This document shows, piece by piece, positions 12,527 to 21,100 of a stretch of 60,358 bases of DNA. The notes under the pieces are model-generated. The model made no database searches and had not been told where the DNA came from. It worked only from the letters and a program-made list of their open reading frames with translations. Every line of letters begins with the position of its first letter. The stretch's first letter is position 1. The DNA comes from a virus, in IMG/VR virus record IMGVR_UViG_3300042884_000410, positions 1 to 60,358 of that record; one strand, written 5' to 3'. Position numbers and translations under genes: made by a program.

Positions 12527-14104
12527 TTACCACTGGCCAACAGATTCCTCTGCTAGCACAGCTTCTCTCCGATCCACCTCTTGCTTCACGGCAGCCGACC
12601 ACATGGCATTCAATTTCCCCTCCCTCAACATCCACTGGAGGTAGGACAAGGGCACCACAGGGTCGCGCAGGGGCCTTCCTCGCCATCTGCCAAAGGGCAC
12701 CCTGAATCCACGCACGGTGGGAGTCTTGGCATCAGGGCGGGCGAACAGGTCGCGGGACCGGGAATCGAAGGTGACCCCGATGACCAGCTTCTTCCTCCGC
12801 TCCTTCTCGGCCTCCCGCTCCAGCCGCTCCATCTCCTTGAGGGCATCAAGCTCTGCCTGCAAGCTGGCATCCAGTTCATCAAGGGTCACTTCCTCGTCAG
12901 CGTTCTCCTCCTTGATCTTGTCGATGATCTCCTTCGGCCCGCTCAGGAGCATCTCAATGGCAGTGACCGGGGAGTGGAACCGGCTGGTGTTCGTGATGTC
13001 GTGGAAAATCCAGTCCGGCTTGGCACTGGCAGCGATGGCAGCCAGCCTCTCCTCTGCCGTGTGCAGTCCATCTAGGGTCCCGGTCAGTGCCCTGGTCCCC
13101 CGTCCCAGACCTTGAAGGAACGTGCCCTTCGATTTCGTGGGGGCCGCATTGAAAATCTCGTTGACCTGAGGGCAATCCCAGCCGCGCCCAAGCACCCGGC
13201 AATTGGTAATGAGAGTGTTCTCGCCGCTCTCAAACTTCTTGATCTCGGCCTCTCGCTCCTCGGGGTTCTGCTCCCCCCAGACGCACGAAACCTTGAGCCC
13301 ATAGCGGTCGGTCAGCATCTCCCTGATGGCCTTTGCCTGGGGCACAGACCGGCAGCGGATTACACCGTGACTCTTCTTGTGGTGCTGCTTCACCAGTTGA
13401 CATATGTCATGCCGGACAGACTCGGACATGAGGATGCCGTCGATCTCATGGGGCAGGAAGTCCACCTTCGTCTTGGTAAGGGCATCGAAGTTAATGGACT
13501 TGACGGTGTGGACAATGACCCTCGGCTTTACCAGCCAGCCCTGCTTGAAGGCTTCCATTAGCTCCATTGAGTAGGGGCATGAGGTGTAGAAGCCGAACAG
13601 CGGGCTGTGTTTGTCGGCTCGGTGGGGTGTAGCTGTTACTCCCAGCACCCTCGCCCCGGCGGCGATGAACTCCTGCATCATCTCCCTGAACTTCACAGAG
13701 AAATGAATGTCAGCCTCGTCAATAATGATCAGGTCAACGTGCCCGACAAACCGCTTGTACCTGCCATTCATTTTCAAGGTCTGGTGGGTAGCCACGATCC
13801 ACTCGTCGCCAGCATCCGCCTTGAGGATGGCCTGTTCGACCGATGCCACCCGGCCCCGCAGCCTGCGGATGGTGGCCACGGTCTGCTTGTTCACGGCATC
13901 CTGGCCCGACACCACCATCACCCTTGCCCCTTCGCGGGGCAGGGCGACGAACGCGGTGGTCTTCCCGACACCCGTAGGCAGGACGAGAAGAACAGCTTGG
14001 TGCCCATCTCGGTATGCCTGCCGGATGGCGACGATGGCTTCCTTCTGGTAGGGGCGAAGCACATCGGTGTCGAACAGGGGCAGGAAGACTTGTCCTTTCT
14101 TCAT
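12527..14104 (-). CDS. SF2 DNA/RNA helicase with C-terminal DUF3820-like domain
   Basis: The product is 525 aa. LRPYQKEAIVAI is the Q-like motif, LPTGVGKTT (42-50) Walker A, IIIDEAD (126-132) motif II, and VTATP (156-160) motif III. LITNCRVLGRGWDCP and FLQGLGRGTRA are motifs V and VI. This is the UvsW/RecG-like branch of superfamily 2, used in replication fork and recombination remodelling. A charged coiled-coil follows, then VPFGRWRGRPLRD...PLSYLQWML, a DUF3820-like tail. Its start overlaps the csrA stop codon, so the two are co-translated. Confidence 0.85.
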   Translation of the reverse strand: MKKGQVFLPLFDTDVLRPYQKEAIVAIRQAYRDGHQAVLLVLPTGVGKTTAFVALPREGARVMVVSGQDAVNKQTVATIRRLRGRVASVEQAILKADAGDEWIVATHQTLKMNGRYKRFVGHVDLIIIDEADIHFSVKFREMMQEFIAAGARVLGVTATPHRADKHSPLFGFYTSCPYSMELMEAFKQGWLVKPRVIVHTVKSINFDALTKTKVDFLPHEIDGILMSESVRHDICQLVKQHHKKSHGVIRCRSVPQAKAIREMLTDRYGLKVSCVWGEQNPEEREAEIKKFESGENTLITNCRVLGRGWDCPQVNEIFNAAPTKSKGTFLQGLGRGTRALTGTLDGLHTAEERLAAIAASAKPDWIFHDITNTSRFHSPVTAIEMLLSGPKEIIDKIKEENADEEVTLDELDASLQAELDALKEMERLEREAEKERRKKLVIGVTFDSRSRDLFARPDAKTPTVRGFRVPFGRWRGRPLRDPVVPLSYLQWMLREGKLNAMWSAAVKQEVDRREAVLAEESVGQW

Positions 14105-14322
14105 CAGACACCCCCTTCCTGGCGACGACGCTCCTCCCGCTCGGCCTGCGCTTGCAGCCTGCCGTACTTCCCGACCAACTCCTCCCTGAGAATCGTGTAC
14201 TCAGGGGGCGCGTCGATCCCGATCCGCACGGCACCACCTTGGGTGATGTGCGTCACCGTGATCTTGATGTTCCCCGGTTCGATCACGATGGTCTGATTCA
14301 CCCTGCGGCCTAGCACCAACAT
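14104..14322 (-). CDS. csrA: CsrA-type RNA-binding translational regulator
   Basis: The product is 72 aa. It begins MLVLGRRVNQTIVIE and continues NIKITVTHI, VRIGIDAPP and YTILREELV, the complete CsrA/RsmA fold, including the key arginine (R46 in LREEL). A charged tail EREERRRQEGGV follows. CsrA dimers bind GGA in hairpin loops of mRNA leaders and change translation or stability. ATG 14322 follows GGAGG; a GTG at 14325 is also possible. Being phage-encoded, it may control host carbon/motility genes or the structured early leaders of this phage. Confidence 0.9.
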   Translation of the reverse strand: MLVLGRRVNQTIVIEPGNIKITVTHITQGGAVRIGIDAPPEYTILREELVGKYGRLQAQAEREERRRQEGGV

Positions 14323-14912
14323 CACTCACCTCCGTGTGTAATTGGTTCGATTCCCAACGCTCCATCCAACACCGATGACTTCTTTGGTGGTCGCCCCCGA
14401 CGCTTCCTCACTGAAGCATCTGGCTGGCTGCCATCGACAGGTCTGTCTCCTTCTTGTTGGCGAACCTCCCCACCCACCGGGTTGACCATTCGTGCGTTGT
14501 CCACTGGTCTTGAACCCACTTGATCCGCTCGGCCAGATCGTCCGGCACTGGCCTCATCAACCCGCTCCTGGCTGACCGCCGATACTGGGTGTATTGGCTC
14601 CGCAGTTCGTGGAGCCGCAGGTCCGGCATCCGCTTCCTGACCTCTAGGAAGTCCAGCCCCTGCGACACCAGTTCCGACAGAAGCACCTCGTCCTCGTCCG
14701 TCATCTCTCTCAAGCAACCCATCGAAGAAGTTCTCCGCTTGTTCATCCAGGGCCGACTGCATCGTTCGCAACTCCGCGAACAGCAACGGCAAGACTTTCA
14801 TCAGCACGTTGGGCAACTCATTAAGGGTGGCGCGACACAAGTACCCTTCAAGCTGGTCGATGTCGGCTTTAGACAGCACCGGCCACCTCCTCTTCCTTGG
14901 GGAGAAGGGCAC
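14322..14912 (-). CDS. Protein with AT-hook-like C-terminus, partly overlapping another gene
   Basis: The product is 196 aa. The N-terminus (LSKADIDQLEGYLCRATLNE) and first ~65 residues look like ordinary folded protein. Residues ~70-150 are Gly/Arg/Ala-rich and lie over another gene in a different frame. The last ~30 residues contain RKRRGRPPKK, an AT-hook. Its stop meets the csrA start. Either both frames are used, or the C-terminal part belongs to a frameshifted product. It may be an accessory protein of recombination. Confidence 0.55.
   Translation of the reverse strand: MPFSPRKRRWPVLSKADIDQLEGYLCRATLNELPNVLMKVLPLLFAELRTMQSALDEQAENFFDGLLERDDGRGRGASVGTGVAGAGLPRGQEADAGPAAPRTAEPIHPVSAVSQERVDEASAGRSGRADQVGSRPVDNARMVNPVGGEVRQQEGDRPVDGSQPDASVRKRRGRPPKKSSVLDGALGIEPITHGGE
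14408..14704 (-). CDS. Small HTH-like protein encoded inside another gene
   Basis: The product is 98 aa from ATG 14704, behind GAGAGAG. MTDEDEVLLSELVSQGLDFL and RMPDLRLHELRSQ suggest a helical DNA-binding domain. Codons are strongly G/C in third position, as in true genes of this phage. This supports the frame over the overlapping longer one. A start 14 codons upstream (14746) is possible. Confidence 0.6.
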   Translation of the reverse strand: MTDEDEVLLSELVSQGLDFLEVRKRMPDLRLHELRSQYTQYRRSARSGLMRPVPDDLAERIKWVQDQWTTHEWSTRWVGRFANKKETDLSMAASQMLQ

Positions 14913-15570
14913 CGAACTGGCGGCGCAACTTGCTGATCTCGTCAGCCGTCAGGTCACCTGTCTCAGCCAGCGACTCAGCCTGGGCGAAGACCTTGGCAAG
15001 CTCGGCGGGCAGCTTGGTCAGGGTCTTGCACTTGTTCTCAACCCTCTTGTACAGATCGTTCTTCGCTGCCTTGGGTGCAGGGGCAGGAGCCTTCTCCTTG
15101 GCCACCTCGGCGTTGACTTGAGAGTGAGCTTCCTCGGCTTGCTCCAAGTCTTCGGCACCAACGCTCCAGCCACCGGCAAGCTGGAGGAACAACTGCTTCT
15201 TCGTGTAGGTGCTGGCAGCCTCAAGGGACTGGTTGTCCTCACGCCTGTTGCCGTTCTTGTCGATTTGATCCCGCATCGGCAGGACGCACGACACCCACTC
15301 ACCCGTCTTGTGAACGAGGCGACCGACCATCACCAACTCGGTGCCCATGTAGCCTGTCTGAAACAACGGCATGGGGAAGCCATGCTTGTTCAAGGCAGGC
15401 AGCAAGGCAACACAGATGTCACCGAGAGTCGAGTAATCAAACTTGCCGTACTCATTACGGCCAGTCTTCTTGATCGGCTTGTACTCCATCTGGGCCAGAG
15501 CCAAGGCAGTTACTAGCTGCTTGGTTTCCGGGGATGAGGTTACGCCGCGAATGTAGTTGTCGATCTCCAT
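14869..15570 (-). CDS. ERF-family single-strand annealing protein
   Basis: The product is 233 aa. It has LALAQMEYKPIKKTGRNEYG, then FDYSTLGDICVALLPALNKH and TELVMVGRLVHKTGEWVSC, with EAASTYTKKQLFLQLAGGW closing the domain near residue 135. This is the ERF superfamily pattern. It anneals complementary ssDNA during phage recombination. The Ala/Lys-rich C-terminal part is likely flexible. It is followed downstream by the overlapping gene at 14322-14912 and preceded by a RecE-like exonuclease, the usual partner. Confidence 0.8.
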   Translation of the reverse strand: MEIDNYIRGVTSSPETKQLVTALALAQMEYKPIKKTGRNEYGKFDYSTLGDICVALLPALNKHGFPMPLFQTGYMGTELVMVGRLVHKTGEWVSCVLPMRDQIDKNGNRREDNQSLEAASTYTKKQLFLQLAGGWSVGAEDLEQAEEAHSQVNAEVAKEKAPAPAPKAAKNDLYKRVENKCKTLTKLPAELAKVFAQAESLAETGDLTADEISKLRRQFGALLPKEEEVAGAV

Positions 15571-15587
15571 GTGTTACTCCTTTGTTA

Positions 15588-16460
15588 CTATTCGACCTGT
15601 GAAAAAACCCGATCCCCAAAACCAGGCATGGTCAATTCATTAACCTTGCCGTAACCGTCCTCCATCCAATCGCCGGTTGCCCTGCGACGAGCGATGTCAG
15701 TGAGAAGTTCATCCAGCCTGCGGCGGGCCCAATCCATGTAGGAAGGCGGCAGGGTGATGACCTGGGTGAGAAATGGGTGGACCGTCTGGGTCACCACGAA
15801 TTGCATGGGGGGCTCGGCCATCCCCGACACCACACAGCCCTGTTCGTAGAGGGCCGCACTGATGCCATACCCATAGAGCTTCACCGACCGGGCCCAGTCC
15901 TTGAGAATGTTCTTCTCAGAGGTGGTCTTGTAGTCCCCCAACTGTCCGCTGTTGCAGATGAAGTCAGGGCGGCAGCGGGCCATGACCCCAGCCGTGGACT
16001 CCCACCGGATTGAGGCTTCCCTATGGAGGATGTCCTCTTCAAGCTCTACTGCCTGGGAGTTCCGCACGAAGCGGTCGTGCATCTTCCCAAGAATTTCCCC
16101 CATCTCGGGGGACAAGATGATGGCATCTGGGGGCAGGGTGGCGAGCCACTCCTTGGTTGCCTTCTTCGTTGACAACCCCCCAGATGCGGTACAATGCTCC
16201 TCAGGGGCAGTGACCGCCCGCTCTGAGAACTGGTCGTAACCAATCTCCCTGAGCGTGTGCCAAGCACTTCCTAGCTGGAGGGCTGCCGACTTGGAGTCGG
16301 AACCCCACCCCATCTCCACGTTGTCATGGAAGACCGTGGCTGACTCTGCCAGACGAATCTGGGTGGAGCCAAGGTGAACCAGATCACCGTGATAGGTGGT
16401 GATCGGCTCGTCATAGAGAACCGAAAAGCGGGCGAGGCCATGGACAAAAGGATCGGTCAT
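15588..16460 (-). CDS. RecE-like PD-(D/E)XK exonuclease
   Basis: The product is 290 aa. LGSAWHTL (63-70) is the first conserved helix; RPDFI (164-168) and GDYKTT (175-180) with D166, D176 and K178 form the catalytic centre; the following VKLYGYGISAALY helix is typical. This matches the RecE C-terminal / YqaJ-like nuclease group. It would resect double-strand ends to give ssDNA for the ERF protein. It overlaps the HNH gene by 4 bases. Confidence 0.75.
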   Translation of the reverse strand: MTDPFVHGLARFSVLYDEPITTYHGDLVHLGSTQIRLAESATVFHDNVEMGWGSDSKSAALQLGSAWHTLREIGYDQFSERAVTAPEEHCTASGGLSTKKATKEWLATLPPDAIILSPEMGEILGKMHDRFVRNSQAVELEEDILHREASIRWESTAGVMARCRPDFICNSGQLGDYKTTSEKNILKDWARSVKLYGYGISAALYEQGCVVSGMAEPPMQFVVTQTVHPFLTQVITLPPSYMDWARRRLDELLTDIARRRATGDWMEDGYGKVNELTMPGFGDRVFSQVE

Positions 16461-17221
16461 GCCGCCACCCCCTTTCCCATTTCTTGGGACAGGGCAGTGA
16501 ACAGAGCCAAGGCTTCCGGCTGGATCGAGTCTCCCTTTGTGGCGTTCTCCTCAAACCAAAGGGGTTGCAGGTTCCTGAAGTTATTGGCTGCAAGGAACTG
16601 GGTGCGGTCGGTCAGGTCTGCCGCAGCAAGCGGGTACAGGTGGTCTATGCACCACTTGCCATGGCCGTTCCCCCAGTTTTCCCATGACATACCGGGCTGG
16701 AACTGGGCCTCAAGCCACCCCTTCAGAAACTCCCCAGTACAACCAAGATCGCGGACGGCAGAGCCAGCCTTCAGCCCTAGGGTTACTGCATCGCTGACGC
16801 GGCTGCGAAGGTACTTCCTGATCCTGTACTGGATGTCTTCATCACGACGCTCACGCTCGCGGCAGGCCCGCTTGACCTTGGCCTCTGGCTTGGCCCTGTA
16901 TCTGCGGTCAGCCTCTCGCCTCTTCTGTCGATTGGCCGGGGCAGAGGACCACTTTGCGTCCCGCGTTCGACTCTTGGCCCTCTGGTCGGGCCGAGCCGCG
17001 AGCCGCCGCATGTACAGGAGATATGCCGCCCACTCTTCGGGGGTGGCCTCTGACTTCTTCTTGTTGCATTTCCGGGGGGCTACCCCCTGTGCAATGAAGA
17101 GCTTGACCGATTCGTTGAAAGCGGGCGCGGGGACTCGAACCCCGGCATCTAGCTTGGGAAGCTGCGGGCCGTGAGAAACGGCAGCTTCAGCACAACTGGA
17201 GTTATCCATGAGGGTCAACAA
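16457..17221 (-). CDS. HNH endonuclease-like protein with basic N-terminus; N-terminal extent uncertain
   Basis: The frame gives 254 aa. The C-terminal part reads GCTGEFLKGWLEAQFQPGMS, then HGKWCIDHLYPLAAADLTD and RNLQPLWFEENATKGD, a phage HNH-type nuclease. The middle is highly basic with repeated RYRAKPE-like units. The first ~38 codons from 17221 run through the tRNA-Gly-like attP core, so the true start may be further in. It is the first gene of the leftward early operon. Confidence 0.65.
   Translation of the reverse strand: MLTLMDNSSCAEAAVSHGPQLPKLDAGVRVPAPAFNESVKLFIAQGVAPRKCNKKKSEATPEEWAAYLLYMRRLAARPDQRAKSRTRDAKWSSAPANRQKRREADRRYRAKPEAKVKRACRERERRDEDIQYRIRKYLRSRVSDAVTLGLKAGSAVRDLGCTGEFLKGWLEAQFQPGMSWENWGNGHGKWCIDHLYPLAAADLTDRTQFLAANNFRNLQPLWFEENATKGDSIQPEALALFTALSQEMGKGVAA
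17120..17163 (-). other. Probable attP core: 3' half of a tRNA-Gly(CCC) gene
   Basis: On the minus strand the segment reads AGC-TTCCCAA-GCT (anticodon arm half with CCC anticodon, 17151-17163) and then, after a short variable loop, CGGGG-TTCGAGT-CCCCG (T-arm, 17128-17144), CGCCCGC (acceptor 3' strand, 17121-17127) and the discriminator T. That is the 3' half of a glycine tRNA, without its 5' half. Tyrosine-integrase phages commonly carry this as attP, so integration restores the host tRNA gene. It lies 200 bp from the integrase start. Confidence 0.8.
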
Positions 17222-17360
17222 TCCTTTGTTTTCAACGGGAAAAACAGGGGGCTACGTTACCCCCTGCAATGCGGAGCCACCTAGAGGGGGCGGTGGCAAG
17301 TCCCCCAGATCGTGGCACTGTTGGTCACACCAAGAGAGTGACCACCATGAGAGGGATGCA
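17222..17360. promoter_or_regulatory. Divergent control region upstream of the integrase
   Basis: CAGGGGG-CTACGTTA-CCCCCTG (17245-17266) is a perfect 7-bp hairpin. TGGTCAC (17322-17328) and GTGACCA (17338-17344) form an inverted repeat just before the ATG 17361. Beside it, at 17159-17189, GAAGCT...AGCTTC flanks a GCCGT-GAGAA-ACGGC hairpin next to the attP core. These could be integrase arm-type or excisionase/operator sites. No clear -35/-10 pair is seen. Confidence 0.5.
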
Positions 17361-18182
17361 ATGACCCTGACTGAGGTTGCGGTTGAGTACCTAGCGAGTA
17401 GGGACTTGTGCCACAACTACCAGCGGCATTTGATGCGAACGGCTGAGATGCTTCAGGCATCTGGGCTAACCTCCGTGGCCGACTTGACTCCTCAACGGGT
17501 CACCCGTTGGCTCGACTCTCTTGCGGTCAGTAAGACCACGAAGTCGAACTACCGTCGCCAAGCCCTCACGATTATTCGTGCGGCACTCGGTCCCGGTTGT
17601 GCAGATTTTATCGAAGGGGTCAGGCGTGTCAAGCACTCGGTTCCGCCGCCAGTGGCATGGACGAGAGAAGAGTTGTCGAGGTTGCTGCACGTTGCTCGAC
17701 ACCTCCCCGGCAAGCTGCAATGCGGATGCCCGGTCCACGTTTTCTTCACAGCTTGGTTGCTGGCAGGGTACTCCTGTGGGCTGCGCTTCAGTGACCTGTT
17801 GAACCTGAGGTGCAGTCAGATCAGGGACGGCAGGCTCTACACCATCCAGAGCAAGACGGGGGACTCCTTGGTACAGGTGTTGCCCCACGAATGCGTGGAT
17901 GCCCTCAACGAACTGATGGAGCTATCGCCAGACGGCAGGGTCTTCCGCTGGGCACTGGCAGAGAAGTGGCTGCGGATTCGCTGGGACCGCATGGTGGCGG
18001 CAGCGAAGCTCACAGGCACCTGCAAGTGGATGCGGCGCACGGGAGCCACTTGGGTTGAGGCTACCCAGCCCGGGAGTTCCAGCCGATTCCTTGGGCATCG
18101 GAGCCCTGAACTGGCCATGAAGCATTATGTGGACCGGACGCTCCTGCCCAACTCCTGCCCCATGCCCCCGCCCATCCGCTAA
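17361..18182 (+). CDS. int: Tyrosine integrase
   Basis: The product is 273 aa from ATG 17361; the longer frame to 17208 runs through the control region and is rejected. An N-terminal SAM-like core-binding domain (~1-85) is followed by the catalytic domain. Catalytic residues: R142 (GLRFSDLL), K165 (QSKTGD), R225 in KWMRR (the usual HxxR motif has K222 in the histidine place), H246 (LGH) and Y256 (HYVD). It probably integrates at a host tRNA-Gly gene through the attP at 17120. Tail-to-tail with the 18179 gene, overlapping by 4 bases. Confidence 0.88.
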   Translation: MTLTEVAVEYLASRDLCHNYQRHLMRTAEMLQASGLTSVADLTPQRVTRWLDSLAVSKTTKSNYRRQALTIIRAALGPGCADFIEGVRRVKHSVPPPVAWTREELSRLLHVARHLPGKLQCGCPVHVFFTAWLLAGYSCGLRFSDLLNLRCSQIRDGRLYTIQSKTGDSLVQVLPHECVDALNELMELSPDGRVFRWALAEKWLRIRWDRMVAAAKLTGTCKWMRRTGATWVEATQPGSSSRFLGHRSPELAMKHYVDRTLLPNSCPMPPPIR

Positions 18183-21100
18183 AGAAGGAAGGGATTGCCC
18201 AGGTCGCCAAAGTTTTTGGCCTGAGCTTTCTTCGCCGCCCTGGCTTCCTTCCTCATCTGCCTGTCGAGCCGGTAGAGGAGAACGTCATCGGGGCTGGCGT
18301 ATGGGAGCATTTCCTCTGGAATGTACTTGGACTCAAATTTCTTGATTGCTGGGGAATCAGAGAGCATATCGGTCAGTTCACGGCTGGCATCCATCCTCGC
18401 CGCATCCTCAGAGATGTTCGTGATCTTGCTGCCGGTCAGCATATTGAAGGCATTCTGACCCAGCCGCGCCGACAGGTTGGGCACCCGCTCATCGTCCATC
18501 AGACGGTTCGTAAGCTGAAGCACTCTCGGTGCGTGGGGAACGAAGTCGAGCAGCATATTGCTGCCCTTCAACAGGTAGTCCGGTGTGCTGTATGGGTCCA
18601 CGCCAGCCGCCCGCCCCAGCTTTTGGATCGTAGGCTCAAACTCATTCAGCGATTTACCAGTGTGGAGGTTACGGCCAGACAGTAACTCCACACCGTCGCG
18701 GATGATCGGGTGCATTAGCTGACTGGTAGTATCAAGGAAGGTGTTATATGCACTGTCCCCGTACTTCACGCTACCATCAAGCCCCTGCTTGATGTTGAAC
18801 ATATTGATAAGACTGCGACCGGGAACGTCGATGGAGTTCAGGAAGCTGTTGACACCCGGGGTTTCTGGGGCCAGTGCGTCGATCACACTCCCCAGCCCTG
18901 GGACACCACGCAATCCCTCCAGGCTGAACCCTACGCTCTCCTTGATTTGCTTGGGCGTATAGGAATCATCGGGGTTGTCAGCGTCAGTCTGATTAACAAC
19001 GGCATCCGGTGCCCGCAGTGCTATGTTTGTGTAGGCACCACCCGGTCGGTTCCATATCTTCTGTGCTACATATGCACCAATTCTGGAATTGTAACTCCAG
19101 AAGGGCACGAAGCTCTTAATGAACCCCTTCTCAAACCTTGTTAGTGAACCGTAGTCCACCTGAGCCGCCATGATTCTGCGACTCGCCTCTGGCACACTGA
19201 CCCCTTGAAACATTAAACCGGCGTAACCCCCAACCCGATTGATCGTGTCGGTAGTGTCACCAAGTTTGGCACCCCACCTCAACAGCGGGTCAGTGAGTTG
19301 GCGGTCAGCTATGTAGTCAGAGAAGTTCTCGCCACCGAACGGGTTGATCGCCCCAGCAAACCTTCTGAGAGGGTCTGTGTATGACCTGAGTCCACCTCTA
19401 TAGAACTCGGAGTAGGCGGCATTGCTCGGGCTGAGAGGGGTTCTACCGCTCAGTGCATCACCGACTTGATAGCCAACGGTGGTGACAGGGCTGGCACCAG
19501 GGAGGACGGCATCGCGGATCGACTCGCCTGTCTGGCTGCCGGTCCATCGGGCACCAACGTCCTCAACCCTGCGGCCACCCAGAATCCCAGACGCGCCCAG
19601 GTCATCGCGGAACGCTGCGATGGCAGCATCCATGTTGGTTTCGGCCAGAGTTTTGTAGCGGGGCATCTGGGCGACGAGTGGACCCAGCCGGTCGGTCTGA
19701 CCCTGCAATAGATACTTGGCGGCGGCATACCCATTCCGCAGATCGTTGACGTTGCCCACCTCAATGGTGTTGCTGATCGCACCTGAGAACCAGTCACGCG
19801 CAAAACGGGCAGGCCATGTGAGGATGCTCGACTTCCACATATTGGTCAGATCGTCCATGAATTTCCCAAGGACACCCTGCACTTCGGGCATCGCGTAGTA
19901 GTCGGAAATCCTGTTGAATCGGTCAACGATTCTCTGGTCGATTGACACGTTGGCGAGATCGGCAGCGGTGAGTGTCTGCCCCGTCCCGGCCAGTCGAGCA
20001 TTGATGCGGTCGAGGATTTGCTGTTGAGCCCCCTGCAACACACCATTGGTATTGGTGGTGCGAAGGTCGAGGTCTGTGAGCGTCCGCAGCATGGAGTCAT
20101 GCCTGCCGCCCGGGACTTGCAGATAGTTCTCAAGGTTGGCCGATGACCCCAGAGCGTCATAGAGAACCCGCGACCTACCGATGGCCCGCTCCCGGCCACG
20201 CACATACCGGCTGGCATCCTCTAGGAAGTGCCGGTCGAACAGCCCTCGACCAGAAGCACGGGCCTCGGGACTCATGGACCGGATGTCCCTGGCCAGCTTG
20301 ACCGCTTGAGCCCGCGTGTAGGCAGGGCCAGCACCCACCCGGGAATTGACTGTCTGAAGAATGTGGTCGGCAGCAATGGCATCGTTGGCCGCGCCGGTCA
20401 CCGCAGCATCCCGGGACAGTTCGTTGATGGTATTCGTACCACCCGGAACTTGGTAAGCCGCATCTCTCGCAAGCTGATCGCCGGTCATTACAGACCAGTC
20501 TTTGCCAGACTTGCCGCCCATGTCGGGTGCGTTGCGGCCAAACACACCATCGTCCACGCCACGCGGGAAATACTTTGTACCGTAGGGATCGTTCAACTCG
20601 CCGGAACCAATGCCAGCTTCCCGGCTGCGGGTGATGTAGTCATCGGCTGTCTGCCGCCACTGTGTAACGAAGCTATCTAGATTGTTGCTGGTGACGAGTG
20701 CTTGGTCAGCCGCACTAGCTGTTCCCTCAATGACGTTGCGGACGGCAGTCGAAACCTGGGGGTCACCGAATGCGGCGGGCGAACGATCTGCCAACTCCCG
20801 GGCCATGCGAGTTGTCCACCGGGAAGCTGCCTCGGCGGCGGCTCGGTCGGATCGGACGAGACTCTTAGAGAGGATTTGCTGACCCTCTTCAGTCGCACCC
20901 TGCACGTTGTCGCCAAAGATGTTGCTGGCAGACACTCCATAGCGACCAAGTTTCGACCACCGCAGTGCCTGACCAGCCCGGTCAAACAGGGCAGCGGACC
21001 CAGCACCTAGAGCCCTGCCGCCAAAGGCATCGGGAATCTGGGCACCCACCGGGCCACCAAGAACCTTAGGCAGCCACAACCCCACATCGTTGTAGAGCCG

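Noticed and set aside
13112-14296. Several long plus-strand frames opposite the helicase
   Set aside because: Shadows of the helicase and csrA genes in GC-rich DNA.
17208-17360. Longer start for the integrase
   Set aside because: The extension translates hairpins of the control region and has no ribosome binding site.
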